64,000 bases of DNA from Tipula vernalis (Eukaryota; Arthropoda; Insecta; Diptera; Tipulidae): NCBI GenBank assembly GCA_958295665.1, contig OY282560.1, forward strand, positions 101,905,930 to 101,969,929, read 5' to 3'. The notes under the pieces were generated by a model that was not told where the DNA came from, made no database searches, and saw only the letters and a program-made list of their open reading frames with translations. Shown here in pieces: positions 12,368 to 24,079 of this stretch; the first letter of the stretch is position 1; every line of letters begins with the position of its first letter. Both the position numbers and the translations under genes were made by a program.

Positions 12368-12382
12368 GGTTATGGGCCCAGT
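12368..12382 (+). other. Copia-2 primer-binding site
   Basis: 'ggttatgggcccagt', the half initiator-tRNA primer site of copia-type elements, abutting the LTR. Confidence 0.82.
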
Positions 12383-12482
12383 GATCGTTATATAGGCTAA
12401 GTTTGTTAAAAACAAGTGGATAAAATAAACTTTATTAATTACAAAAACTATACATCATTGCGGGGTTTTTTTTTTGAGACAC

Positions 12483-13193
12483 ATGATGGCGGACGTAATC
12501 GATGGAAAGTATCGCATCGAAAAGTTGGGCAACGATAATTACTTTAATTGGAAGTTTGTGATGGAAATGCTGCTGAAGAAAGAGCATAGTTGGAATGCAA
12601 TAATTGGTGAAAAGCCAGCCGAGGCAGCACAATTGACCGCGTGGAATAAAGCAAACGACAGCGCGATGTCTACAATCGTTTTAAGTGTGCAAAAGAGTCA
12701 ATTTGTTCACATTAGAAAAATTAAATCTGCAAAAGAGATGTGGAATGTGTTGCAGCAATATCACGAAAAGGGCGCAGGCAATAGCAGTGTACAACTAATA
12801 AAGGAAAGTTGCACAAAGAAGCTTACGGAGAGCAATAACCTCGAAGAACATATTCATTGGTTGTTGGAAATGTTTCAACGGATTGACGATCTCGGAGAAC
12901 AAAAGTTATCGGAAAAATGGCAGATTGTACTGCTGTTTGGGCAACTACCGCGCAGCTATGACACAATCGTGACGGCACTTGAAACTCAGAAAACGGAAGA
13001 CCTGAGCATGAAAATGGTTCAGGCAAAACTGATTGACGAGTATAAACGTTTAATTATACGCAATTGTAACGAAAATGGTGATAGCGCAGGCGACGCTGTA
13101 CTAAAGATCGACAAGCGTAAAGGAAAATGCCGGTTTTGCCACAAACCGGGACATTTTAAAGTAGAATGCCATAACTATACTAGATGGCTTTAA
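12483..13193 (+). CDS. Copia-2 gag, open reading frame with zinc knuckle
   Basis: An uninterrupted gag frame of 236 codons from the ATG at 12483 (a second ATG follows at once at 12486). The N-terminal 'LGNDNYFNWKFVMEMLLKK' corresponds to 'LNGDNYFNWKFRVEMLLKE' of copia-1, so the two elements are related but distinct families. A CCHC knuckle 'CRFCHKPGHFKVEC' lies at about 13129-13170. The TAA at 13191-13193 separates it from the protease. In active copia elements the two are normally one frame, so this stop is probably a lesion. Confidence 0.85.
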   Translation: MMADVIDGKYRIEKLGNDNYFNWKFVMEMLLKKEHSWNAIIGEKPAEAAQLTAWNKANDSAMSTIVLSVQKSQFVHIRKIKSAKEMWNVLQQYHEKGAGNSSVQLIKESCTKKLTESNNLEEHIHWLLEMFQRIDDLGEQKLSEKWQIVLLFGQLPRSYDTIVTALETQKTEDLSMKMVQAKLIDEYKRLIIRNCNENGDSAGDAVLKIDKRKGKCRFCHKPGHFKVECHNYTRWL

Positions 13194-15392
13194 AAGGATA
13201 AGGTCAAACAACCATTGGGAAAATCAGAAAAGGCGGCGGCTGTTGAGAAATCAGATGACGATATGTTGTTCATGACCGAACACATCGAAAGTCAAAGTGC
13301 AGACGATTGGATCATTGATAGCGGTGCTACGTGACACATTTGCGTGAATAAGACTAAGTTCGAGAATTTGACTTTCAATAATCAAGAAAAGGTCAGGGTG
13401 GCTGATGGACGTACATATTCGTCACGTGGTACCGGATCCGTCAAATTACAGTTTTTTGATGATAAAGGTATCGGCCATATTAACGAATGTATTATTTATA
13501 CCAGAAATTTCATCAAACATCTTATCGGTAAAATTAATGGCGGCTCGTAGATATGAGATCACATTTGGTACGCATAAGTGTTCAGTGCAAAAGAAAGGTG
13601 GCAGGCGAATATATATTGGCGAAAATTGTGGCAGCCAATATATTCTCAAACAATCAAAGGAAGTCTATGCAGCGCACAACAGAACTAATTTATGTGTACA
13701 CAAGTGGCATCGCATTTTGGGTCATCGTGACATTAATGTGGTCAGGGATCTAAACAATGACAATTTAGTCACCGGTGTGTGTTTTGTACACAAGGGAAAA
13801 TGACTAGGTCACCTTTTCCAAAAAGGTCATTGACATCAACGAAGGCTGTGATGGATCTAGTTCACACTGATTTGTGTGGGCCGATGCTAACTAAGTCACA
13901 TGGTGAAATGCGCTACATTCTAACGTTCATAGACGATTTTTCGCTATACACGGTAATTTATTTGCTGAAGGAAAAATCACAATGTTTCATGAGGCTTAAG
14001 GAATTCAGTCAAATGGCGCGAACTATGTTTTCAAAGACCATAAAAGTTATTCGCTCAGACCGCGTTTTACAGAATATAAAAACAAACAGGTCATTGAATA
14101 CTTAAAGGGCATCGGGACTAAAGTAGAATACGCTGCCGCATATTCACCAGAACAAAATGGAGTAGCAGAGCGCAAGAACCGAACGCTAATCGAGATGGCT
14201 CGATATATGATGATTGAGGCTAAATTGGACCATTCGTTCTGGGCAGAAGCAGTTACAATGGCTAATTTCATGCAGAACCATTTGCCAACAAAAGGAGCTC
14301 CGAAGACACCACTAGAATCTGGTCGGGTACATTACCAATTTTGAAAAATTTTTAAATCTTCGGGAAAAAATGTTTTGTCCATATTCCTAAGGAGAAACGA
14401 AGAAAATTGGACATAAAGGCAGTGGAGGCACGATTTTTGGGTTACGACGAAAACTCAAAGGCGTATCGATGTTTCGATGTAAAGACGAACAAGTTGATTA
14501 TAAGCCGCGATGTTCGTTTCTTAGAAGTGGAAGATAATACCGTAACTGTCGAAATAAAACCACAAGTTGACAATACCACTAATGAAAGTGAACAAATAGT
14601 GGAGGCATCAGACGCTGTGTCAGGTCAAGAACATATCAAGCGAAATAATGAGGGCCGCGAAAAAGGAACTGTTTCAATCCCAATTGCCAAAAACCCAGTT
14701 AGATGCTCGGAACGAGAAACTAAGGGGGTCAAATCAAAACGATTAATCGAGGAAATCGAAAATATTAATTCAATAATTACTGAGCCGAAAACACTGGCAG
14801 ACGTACTGAAGACCGCAGAAAAGGATCAATGGTTTGCGGCTATGCATGATGAAATGAAATCACATGCAGAAAATGGCACCTGGGAAATAGTTGAATTACC
14901 AAGTAATCGAAAAGCAGTGGGTTGCAAATGAGTGTTTAAATTGAAAGCTAACGCATACGGTACTGTAAAGCGGTTTAAGGCTAGACTGGTTGCCCAAGGG
15001 TTTACGCAACGGTTTGGCCAGAATTACGACGAGGTATTTGCACCAGTTACTAGGCAAACAACTTTTAGAACGTTGTTGACGGTGGCCGGCATAGAGCAAA
15101 TGCAGGTCATCCATTTGGATGCAAAAACGGCTTAAACCATTGTATGTCGATTAAAAAGGAGCTTGTATGGACTGAAGCAGTCGGCACGCCCCTGGAACAT
15201 GTCATTAAACAAGGTAATCGTTGCCGCAGGATTTTATCTCAGTGAAGCAGACCCATGCTTATACTATCAGCAAATCGGCAATGGGTGGTGTTATATATTA
15301 ATCTACGTTGATGACGTCGTGGTGGCTTGTAGTGACAGCAACGCGATCAAACGGGTTGAGGAAATTCTGAACGTCGAATTCAAAGTTGATAG
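13194..15392 (+). pseudogene. Copia-2 pol, part 1 (protease, integrase, RT start)
   Basis: Protease 'DDWIIDSGAT' (near 13300) is followed at once by an in-frame stop. The pre-integrase motif is 'HKWHRILGHRDINVV' (near 13702). Integrase core: 'DLVHTDLCGPM' (near 13855), 'VIRSDR' (near 14047) and 'YSPEQNGVAERKNRTLIEMA' (near 14141). Then come the C-terminal 'EARFLGYDENSKAYRCF' (near 14428), the RT start 'FKARLVAQGFTQRFGQNYDE' (near 14973) and the catalytic 'YVDDVVVAC' (near 15304). A piece is missing between 'HLDAKTA' (near 15130) and 'SLYGLKQ' (near 15160). Cut by LINE-E. Confidence 0.9.
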
Positions 15393-15410
15393 TTTATTTA
15401 TTTATAAAAT

Positions 15411-15441
<31 letters not shown>

Positions 15442-15717
15442 TAGTATTTATAAATAATTTAGTATTAAGAGGAAAAGCACACATGGAAACAAAGCAATCG
15501 AAACAAAAAAAGAAAAAGAAGTTGCTTCCATTAGGCATAAAAACCTCTTAAATTTTTTCAAACAATTTCCACCTCGTGCTTACACATTCTATTTTGAGCA
15601 GTAGCTCATTTACAATAAAATGTACAGCACGAGGTGAAATAATATAAAAATTAAAAATTAAAAATTAACAAAATAACATGGTTATTAAAAATAAATTAAA
15701 AAACTACGTATTGCCCA

Positions 15718-17460
15718 TCAATCACGCCACTCCAAAAATTTTGACCTAAATAATTTTGCCGATCCTAATCTCTTAATTTCCAATGGAATTGAATTCCAGA
15801 GGGAAACTCCCCTAACACAAAATGACGCGTTTAACGACCTACAACAATTTTTAGCCGGAATTAGGCGGAAGTTAGAGGAATGAAACCTACTAAACATTAA
15901 TTTCCTATATAGATAACAAGGCTCCTTAGCTTTAAGAAGTTTAAAAATAAAAAGACAAACGCGAAATTCGTAAAAAATAGATAAACTACATTCTAAAACA
16001 AGGCTAGAGTAGGCAGAAATATGATCGAACTTCCTAATACCAAAAATAAACCTGGTACAAGCATTGAAACATCTTTGGAGAACATTCATATTTTCCTGAA
16101 GCATACCGAATAAAACTATGTCACCGTAAATAAAATGAGGAAGAAGATAAGACAAAAACAATTTTTTCCTAAACTGACTATCAGAAAATCCAACCACTTT
16201 ATACAAACAACTAAGCATGCCAAAGACCCTCTTACTAATAGTAACTAAATGGTCACCCCAAGTAAGAGTTTTATTAATAACTAAGCCTAAATCCCTAACA
16301 GTATTTGAATATACAATTAGCGAACCTTGCAGAAAAATACCAGGAAAGGACGAGGTATCTAACGGTTTTTTATAAATTATAATCGACTGAGATTTATTCG
16401 CGTTTAAAACAAGCCTGTTAGAGACCGACCAGCGAACGATATTACTTAAATCTTCATTTATCAGACAAATATTCCTAACAATAGAATCCTGATCTAAACG
16501 ACTATTTCTATAAATTTGAACGTCATCAGCGAAAATATGAAATGAACAATGTTGAATGGAGGATTCTATGTCATTTATGTACATAGAAAATAATAGAGGA
16601 CCCAGCACTGAACCCTGAGGCACGCCGGAAATTACAGGAAGGAAATCAGACAAGGAATTGTCGAAAAAAACTGCCTGAGAACGATTAGAAAGATAGTTAA
16701 AAATCAATTTGGCAGCAGAAAGCGAAAATCTAAACTGAGATAAGAGTTTATTGAAAAGAATTCTGTGATTAATAGAATCAAAGGCCTTAGAAAAATCTAA
16801 CAAAGTTAAAGAAGTTAATTCCCTATTATTCATATTACGCCTAATATCATCACATACATTTAATAACGCAGTAGAAGTACTATGAAATTTTCTAAACCCA
16901 GATTGGAAGCAACTAATTAAACTATTGCTATGTAAATGCGATTGAATTTGATTTTTAACAACTATCTCGAAAGCCTTAGAGAGAGAACTTAAAATGCTAA
17001 TTGGCCGAAAATGGGATAGCTCTAAAGGATTACTGATCTTTGGAATCGGGATTATTTTACTTAGCTTCCACTGATCTGGATAGGAAGAGGACGTGAGAAT
17101 AAAATTGAAGATATGTAACAAGTATTTTGAGACGAAAGGGAAAACTACCTTAACGAATTTTAAATTGACGTTATCCAGACCAGAAGATTCCGATTTAACC
17201 TTCCAAATAGCAGATTGTAAATCCTCGAGAGAAATATTTGAAAACGAAAACGAATTAGAGGACGCGTTAGAGAACAAATCGACGGAACTACTGCCCGAGT
17301 TCAGACTAGAGCAAAAATATCTATTAATTTCATTGGGTTTGAAATCCCCACTTGAACTAATCTTGCATTTACCTAGGCCTAAATTACGAACATTACGCCA
17401 GAAAACCTTGGGAGGAAGAGAGGAGTCTAACTTGTCCTTGAAAAAAATTACGTTTAGCAA
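15718..17460 (-). CDS. LINE-E reverse transcriptase open frame, 580 aa
   Basis: Long unbroken frame encoding a LINE reverse transcriptase, the enzyme that copies its own RNA at a nicked target. Visible motifs: 'HFRPISILSSLSKAFE' (RT motif 1), 'LTLLDFSKAFDSINHRIL' (motif A aspartate), 'SGVPQGSVLGPLLFSMYIND' (motif B) and 'FADDVQIY' (motif C, catalytic aspartate pair). A thumb-like region with 'LGLVINKTLTWGDHL' follows, and the frame ends 'FRSKFLEWRD'. The upstream endonuclease is in another frame: a single-base slip in a T7 run near 17440 separates them. Apart from that slip and the 5' truncation the element looks young. No RNase H follows. Confidence 0.92.
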   Translation of the reverse strand: MLNVIFFKDKLDSSLPPKVFWRNVRNLGLGKCKISSSGDFKPNEINRYFCSSLNSGSSSVDLFSNASSNSFSFSNISLEDLQSAIWKVKSESSGLDNVNLKFVKVVFPFVSKYLLHIFNFILTSSSYPDQWKLSKIIPIPKISNPLELSHFRPISILSSLSKAFEIVVKNQIQSHLHSNSLISCFQSGFRKFHSTSTALLNVCDDIRRNMNNRELTSLTLLDFSKAFDSINHRILFNKLLSQFRFSLSAAKLIFNYLSNRSQAVFFDNSLSDFLPVISGVPQGSVLGPLLFSMYINDIESSIQHCSFHIFADDVQIYRNSRLDQDSIVRNICLINEDLSNIVRWSVSNRLVLNANKSQSIIIYKKPLDTSSFPGIFLQGSLIVYSNTVRDLGLVINKTLTWGDHLVTISKRVFGMLSCLYKVVGFSDSQFRKKLFLSYLLPHFIYGDIVLFGMLQENMNVLQRCFNACTRFIFGIRKFDHISAYSSLVLECSLSIFYEFRVCLFIFKLLKAKEPCYLYRKLMFSRFHSSNFRLIPAKNCCRSLNASFCVRGVSLWNSIPLEIKRLGSAKLFRSKFLEWRD

Positions 17461-18155
17461 TTCGAATTAACCCTACAACTCTGTTACGAGCCTGCTTGTA
17501 ATCTAAATGAGACTGACTATTAGGACACCTTTTCCATACACGATATTTACTAACTCTAATATTTATGGCATTCGAAATTTCCTGAGACAACCAAGGCGGA
17601 GATTTTGCTTTGCAAGTAACCTTTTTAAGCGGAACGCAACTATTAAACACCAAACTAATATACGAGTTGAAAAATTCTATTTGGCTAGTTGCCGAACTAA
17701 GGCAAAAAATATCCTCCCAAGGAACTGAGTTACAAACTAAGTAAAGGCGGGAATTGTCTATACTAGAAAAATCTCTAAAGCTAAAACTCTTAGGTTTAGG
17801 TGGAGAGTAAGAGTTTACAGAAAAAACTAAAAGATCATGATGGGATCCCATACCGAGAGACAACTGATTGAAAAAACAAATAGAGTTATTAGTAAAAGAT
17901 ATGATATGATCAATAAGGGAATAAGATGCCCCGCTAGCGGTTGGACAAGAAAACGTTGGTGCCACAGTGTTGTGTACGGATAAATTAAGACTATTTAAAA
18001 GATTCAAATAATCCCGAGGGAAGCCGGTCTTTTGGAGTATATCGAAATTAAAGTCACCTGATATATACATTTCATCGAATCTACAAGAGAAATAACTAAA
18101 TAAACTTTCTAAGTCTACAAGTGATTTTTTAAATTTGGCATACGATCTCTTACTA
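17393..18155 (-). pseudogene. LINE-E endonuclease, 5'-truncated and frameshifted from RT
   Basis: Frame open from the truncation at about 18155. It contains 'MYISGDFNFDILQK', the GDFN motif of APE-type LINE endonucleases, then 'YSLIDHIIS' and 'MGSHHDLLVFSV', the last corresponding to the conserved SDH motif (here SHH). The region 'KSPPWLSQEISNAI' is the usual linker towards RT. The N-terminal half of the nuclease is absent, so it would be inactive. Confidence 0.85.
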
Positions 18156-19016
18156 GTTTTTGGGCAAAATAAAGACGTACATTGGAATAGAGGTCGATAG
18201 GGACATTAATGGAATATTTAACATAAGTCAGAAATCATACGTCAATCACGTGGTGAATCGATTCAATTTAGAAGGTGCAAAAATATCTAAATACCCGTTG
18301 AAGCCAGAATATCAGAATGGTTCATTGCCTGATCTGCTGCCAAATAACGCGGAATATCAACAACTAATTGGCAGCTTGCTGTATGTATTAATAAACACTC
18401 GGCCATATGTTGCAGCAAGTATGGCGATACTCGCACAAAAGACAAATTGTCCGAATGAAGAAGATTGGACAGAGCTGAAGCGAGTTGTACGTTATCTAAA
18501 GGGTACAAACGATTTAAAATTACGCATGGGAGATGTTAAATGCGAGAACATATTTTTTGGGTATGCGGATGCCAGCTGGGCCGAAGATCGATGTGATCGA
18601 AAATCAAACAGCGGTCATTTATTCAAGTTATTTGGAGCAACGATAAGTTGGAGTTGCAAGAAGCAATCATGCGTTTCACTATCATCAACAGAGGCCGAAG
18701 CAAGCACCTTTTGTCCGAAGCATGTAAGGAGGCGATTTGGCTGCGAAGGTTGTTGAACGATTTTAATGTCGACATAAACAACTCGACTTTGATATATGAA
18801 GACAATCGAAGCTGCTTAGCACTGATCAACCAAGAAGGTTTCTCTAGCCGATCTAAGCACATCGACACTAGGCGACATTTTATTAAGGATCACATCGAAA
18901 AGCAAACGATTCGATGTGAGTATTGTCCTACCAACGAGATGCTGGCAGATATGTGCACCAAGCCGCTGGGCACAAATCGGTTACAATCACTTCGAAAGGA
19001 CAGCGGGTTGTTTTAA
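18156..19016 (+). pseudogene. Copia-2 pol, part 2 (RT end and RNase H)
   Basis: Resumes with 'LGKIKTYIGIEVDRDINGIF' and continues through 'LIGSLLYVLINTRP' and the RNase H motif 'YADASWAEDRCDRKSNSGH' (near 18561). 'CVSLSSTEAEA' (near 18669) follows, then after a frame change 'EACKEAIWLRRLLNDF' and 'YEDNRSCLALINQEGFSSR', ending 'MCTKPLGTNRLQSL'. This is the standard copia C-terminus. Only one frame change near 18690 breaks this part. Confidence 0.9.
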
Positions 19017-19065
19017 TTTCATTTATTATTCAAGGAAAGAGGGAGCAGTTGTTATAAAGTAGAAA

Positions 19066-19076
19066 TTGAGGAGGAG
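19066..19076 (+). other. Copia-2 polypurine tract
   Basis: 'aattgaggaggag' ends exactly at the 3' LTR start, the plus-strand primer position. Confidence 0.75.
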
Positions 19077-19292
19077 TGTTGGATGGAACTAAAAGTCAAC
19101 TCTTGGTGTAAACGCAATCATCATCGATTTGGATTTTGACTTTTCGTGGCCATCTTGTATTGTCAATTTCTTACTTACTTCCGTTCCGTCATATGTAAAA
19201 GTTGTATTGCATAATTTTGTTACTAAAATAAATATTCTAAAATCATCAAGTGTTTCAATTAATTAAAGAGTTAGATTAATTACACTCTAACA
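19077..19292 (+). repeat. Copia-2 3' LTR
   Basis: 216 bp, 'tgttggatggaactaaaagt' to 'attacactctaaca', same length as the 5' LTR with about seven differences. Followed by the exact target duplicate 'gtttt'. Confidence 0.96.
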
Positions 19293-22250
19293 GTTTTAAT
19301 AGCGGCCTGACTGTCCGTAAAAATGTGAATATCCCTTACAGATACTACATTATGCCTCAATCAATCCACGGCCTCCATCGCGATTAATGCAGCCTAAAAA
19401 ACGATGCAATAGTCGGGGAGACAAAATGAGAGGTTAACATTCAACTTATCACAGAAAACACCATTACTAACCCTACCTTCCATTCTCAAACCATCCGTGA
19501 AAACGTTCAAAACTTCAGGGTTCAACATCTCTTTCCTCAAAAGATGGTGATGGAATCAAGTAATCGGTAGTACCAGGGAGCAGTCCTATAATATTACAAG
19601 TCCACTTAGAAATGGATTTGAGCCTAATAGCTATGCTTGCTGCCATTTGAATGACCAGAATATCTAGGGAAAAGAGATGAAAGAGAACCTGAGTGCACCG
19701 CTAATACCCAAAGTGGAAGTTCTTTGAATTTTCATCAGCAACTTTTGGTTAGCCATACTGTTTAAAGATGGCCACCAAACAACAATCCCACATAAAAGAA
19801 TGGGCCTTATCACTGAGGTATAGAGCCAGTGTACAATTTGGGGTTCAAGACCCCATCTTTTTCCAATATCGTTTTTACAGGAGTTTAGCGCTATAAAGCT
19901 TTATTTACCCTTTCTAAAATATTAGGCTTTATCAGTGAAGGTCAAGCAAATACCATTTAAAGTAAGAGGATTAATCTGAGGTAGTTTGTATTTCCTAGAG
20001 AAGAGGACCACCTCAGTTTTATGAGGATTAACATTTAGTCCACAACTGTTGGCTAATTTAGACAGAACGCCAAGCGCGCTTTACAAGCGCTCTCTTAAGA
20101 TCCAAGGATATTTACCATAGACACCAATAGCAATGTCACCCGCATAAGCAACCATCCTAAAGCCTTGCCCCTTCAAGTCCAGTAACAAGTCATTTATGGC
20201 CAAGCTCAAAGAAGGGTGTGCGCACATCTATAAATCTGCTAATGGAAGACCCGCCAAGCTTAGCCTTCACGATCCTGCCTCTTAGCATTTGATCTATCCG
20301 GTCAACGAGCAATTCATCTACATTCAGACTCGACAAAGCCCAAGTTATTGCCACCCGTTTAACGTTGCTTAAGGCCCCTTTTATATCCATAAATGTTACC
20401 AAGGAGTATTCCTTAAATTCAGGAGAAATTAGGGAGTGTAGAGCGCTTCCTAACCGATCTCCCTTTACAGTACGCACCTAGCTGGCTCAATAGAGCCTCT
20501 CTATTTGTCTTTCCAGTATCTTTAATAGAAAAGAGCCTAAGCTTAGGCCTAATGTCTTTGGGATGGCAATGAGAATTTTTTTCCGCCTTAGGTATTAATA
20601 TTACGTTCACCTCAGTTCATGGGGAATGTAGCAAATTTCCAGGCTACTTCTAAATATAACTTCCAATAGGGTAGAGCCAAGTCAAAGGCTTGCTGAACTT
20701 GTATGGCTTAAAGCTGTTAATTACCCACATTATCTTCCTCCGGAAAGTGGGTTATCAGTAGTAACTCCAAAGATTCTGCAATAATTGTGGTTCAAAGCCC
20801 ATCCGGTTGCTGGAGATGACTTGGGATGACAGTACTTTGCGTAGCCTCGCAGCCTCCGAGGACTCCTGTATTTTTCATTGCGAATACCTAAAATTTAAGT
20901 AATAAAATAATCGGGCGATTAATATTCAGCGGGTGGAATAGTGAGATGTTTCATCCGAGCTACCCGAGTTGACCGTCTGTGCTGCGATCTTGGCTGCATA
21001 TAGGGTAAAATATTCCAAAATTATGTTATCACAACCCTTGCATTAGCCTAGCCTTCGACGAAGGTGCTAGTCTGGTGCAGAAAGGAAGCCGTCCGCTTCT
21101 CAGCAAATGTAGAAGAAAATTCTCGCTATTGCTTTGTAATTTGTTGTATCTTTTGGTATACTCTACTGGGAATTAGCTTTTGCTCAAAATAGAGTTTGTC
21201 AAAAGCTATCTAAATTATAATCAATAAAAAAATAACGTGTTACCGTCTTATTGCATAATTGTATGTCCTGAGGACTTCTTTTTATCAGTCCCAATCCGCA
21301 GCAGTTCTTATTTTCTTGGCTTTTCTAAAAAAACATTTTACATTTTTAACGAGAGCTTTGGAGCTGTTTCGACCACCAAGGTGGCCTCCCAACATAGCTG
21401 CTACTTTAAAAGCATCAGATATCTTGTCTCTGTCATCCAGCTCCACTATTAAGTACTTCAGAAAATGTAAATTGAATCTTGACAGAAGATTACAAATCTA
21501 ACGAACTTAAATTATTATTCCTGTTATCATCGAACAAGCAATGACAAGCATATGTAGGTACATCACATGCAGACATCCCTATGACTTCCACTTCGTGTTT
21601 ATGAATAAAAGAAAGTTTTGGAAATCATTTAAAAATTTAAACTCTTTGCATAATTCACGGTACTTTCGTTTAGCATTAATGTTACCAGTTCGTTTGTCTT
21701 AAACGCTTTAGATTTGCGATTAACAATATTTTTCAAACGACAATTAACCGCAAGGCTCAGCATAAATGGAATTAAAGATTTTTTGATACAAATAAATCAA
21801 AACTAGAATTCAATTTCCGATATTTTCAGACTGTCGAACTTACTAGTAAATTCGAGAGAATCAAAATCGACAAAATAAAACTTCATCAAAAATGATATGT
21901 GATTGAGAAACTTCATCAAAAATGATATGTCTCGATGTCAACGTCGTCTAAAGATGAGAAAGCTAGACCTAAAATACATCGATCCTTGTTCAGTTAAAAC
22001 AGTATTGAACTGATGAGCCCCAAAATTTTCAAAGTTATCTAACGCCTGAAACCTGGTTAAAAAAAGCATCCAAATTGATCCATAAAAATCGTCGTTCGCC
22101 CCAATCACCAGGCAGTTTTTGATAAATAAAAATCGCCTGCAAATATAATATGATCTCCTGCAATCATTATCTTTTGTGGATATCAGAACAACTATCATAC
22201 AGAATATACACAGAAACCAAAAATAACCAAAAATTGTCCCTATTTGATTT
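19293..22250 (-). mobile_element. LINE-B, main part (RNase H, RT, linker, endonuclease), decayed
   Basis: Read on the minus strand: endonuclease-like 'HIIFAGDFYLSKTAW' (about 22120-22170) with 'LAFSSLDDVDI' (near 21950), then the linker 'RPPWWSKQLQ' (near 21390), 'LELLLITHFPEEDN' (near 20740) and 'VNVILIPKAEKNSHCHPKD' (near 20580). RT 'EYSLVTFMDIKGALSNVKRV' and 'MLRGRIVKAKLGGSSI' follow (20240-20410), then RNase H 'HIFTDSQAAIK' (near 19310). The order is right for one RNase H-bearing LINE on this strand, continuing at 12151 downwards. Whether the endonuclease and linker at 21.2-22.2 kb belong to the same copy is less sure. Many stops. Confidence 0.7.
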
Positions 22251-24079
22251 TAATAATAAATGACTCGTCACTGTTACATATTAGATTGACGCGTTAAAAT
22301 ATTAATTCATTTTTCAATGAAATAATGATACCACCACCCGTAACTGTAATATCTAAACGAAGTACAGTGTAAGACGGTGGAAAATATTCTTCTTCAATAA
22401 GTCCAAGCACTGACAAACGTAGAGCTTCTATTGAGGTTTACATGAATTCATTCACAATAGAGAATCACTCGAGTACGCTGCTTTATCTCGATAAACTCTG
22501 CCTCATCAGATTTCTTATTAATTCCTGATAATATGTCCGAATTTGACTGGTCGGCTGATTTCTGATATCATTTCCGATACTGTATTCGTGTTGCCAATAA
22601 TGTATAGGTAATACTTTTCCCGGCGACAATTTATCTGTTAATGATCAAAATAACCGCCACTATACTGGCGATAATATATGTAACGCGAACATTGGTGTAT
22701 TCATAATTTAGAACGGAGCCAACACCAACTAGATTTGCATCCGTTGTTAAAACTAACAACAATTTGGGATGGTATAGTGCGCAAAGTGTACATCTTGTTG
22801 AATTTGTAGTTTCATTGCTTAAAATTCTTCTTTACAATTTTCGCTGCACACGAAGCATACAATTCTTGAATAAAAGTTAGTCATTTCCACCAGACATGAA
22901 AATTGCATTACAGATTAGCTTCAAAAATCCGTAAACATTCTCGTCTTAGCCAGTATAATTTACAATTGAATTCAAACATAAATATTTTAAATTACAACAT
23001 TCGACACCATACCACACTTTGACGGTGAAACCGAGAACTTTGGCTTCTCCAGTATATACCGTAATATCTGGGGACTGTGATCAATTTCGTTCTTGTAAAG
23101 AATGTATCTGTTTGTGTAAATCTTTGTTGTTGATAATTATTATAGGACTGTTGCCGATTTTGAAACAAAAACCAAAATAATTTATTTTTAAATTTATGCA
23201 AATTTTTGAATGACAGCTGTAAATATTATAATCTGTAGAAATATGTTAAAAAGAATTTTTTCTGTATCAACATGTACCGTTGTCTTCTTTATATTTTGTA
23301 GCCTGCTAATCCTTCTTTCCATTGCAACAGACGAATTGTATTTAACCGTTGTTTTTAACAGCTTCCCGCTTTGCTATAATAGTTTTAAACAAGCGTCAGC
23401 TCTCTTTTGGTGTTGAATTTCAGCTCCGCCTCTTTCTGATAGTTACATCGTTTTGGCTGTAGTTATCACATTTTCCATCGTTAAATCTGACGTTTCTAGA
23501 GATTTTACATTTGAATATTTCGTAGATCAAATACACAGAATGTAGAATATATTCTGCTTTCTGTGCCAAATACGAATTGATTCCATGGTACCCACTCATC
23601 GCGGCATATTTCAAAACGGAACATAACAAAAGAGACATAAATGGGATATAAACTGAATTTTAGATAGAATTCTGGAATATTAGGTTATAGGTCGTTGACC
23701 GTTAATGTTTGATGGAATTCTAATATGTAGTGTCAAACCTGTCAATCAAACCTCTTTCTAATTGGACCAATTTGAATTTTGATCACTTAGACGTGACCAA
23801 GAGAAAAACGTTTTTAAAATCGATTATTAAACGCTTTATAATCGGACCAACTGTTAATCGGACATATTTTCATGTGCACTGAAGGCGTTCTGATTAAACA
23901 AGTTTGGGTCAAAGTCACTTTGTAGATGACTTACTAAGCGCGATATATGAGGAGACTTGAATATTTTGATGTAAAATTTCCACAAAAACAGAGTTTTTCT
24001 TAGCTATCAGGGATACTAAATATTTCAACTTCTCAATCTCTGCGTGTCTCCTGAAATAAAGTATCTACGTGTCTGCCTT
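22251..24079. other. AT-rich stretch without recognisable gene
   Basis: Only short frames with no recognisable domain. Possibly decayed retroelement sequence, but I cannot support a family. Confidence 0.5.

Larger units (their letters stand above)
15393..18155 (-). mobile_element. LINE-E, 5'-truncated non-LTR retrotransposon inside copia-2
   Basis: Minus-strand LINE with an (ATTT)n/(AAAT)n tail at its 3' end (about 15393-15441 on the plus strand) and a 5' truncation inside the endonuclease. It carries most of an endonuclease domain and a complete RT domain. The copia-2 frame is restored if the element is removed: '...FKVDS' before and 'LGKIKTYIGIEVDR' after. Short identical flanks ('agttt' on both sides) are consistent with a target duplication, but its length cannot be fixed. 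LINE type: jockey/CR1-like without RNase H. Confidence 0.9.
12152..19292 (+). mobile_element. Copia-2, Ty1/copia LTR retrotransposon carrying a nested LINE
   Basis: LTRs of exactly 216 bp at both ends, a perfect 5-bp target duplication, a half-tRNA primer site and a polypurine tract define the element precisely. It inserted into LINE-B, and later LINE-E inserted into its RT. Domain order is gag, protease, integrase, RT, RNase H. Coding is broken by stops (for example inside the protease motif and after 'HLDAKTA') and a deletion in RT near 15135. The two LTRs differ at about seven positions, about 3%, so it is not very old. Confidence 0.97.

Noticed and set aside
17093..17470. 125-codon plus-strand open frame
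   Set aside because: Shadow of the LINE-E reverse transcriptase on the other strand.
21880..21930. Short direct duplication around 'acttcatcaaaaatgatatg'
   Set aside because: A single tandem duplicate of about 31 bp in AT-rich LINE-B debris; no sign of function.
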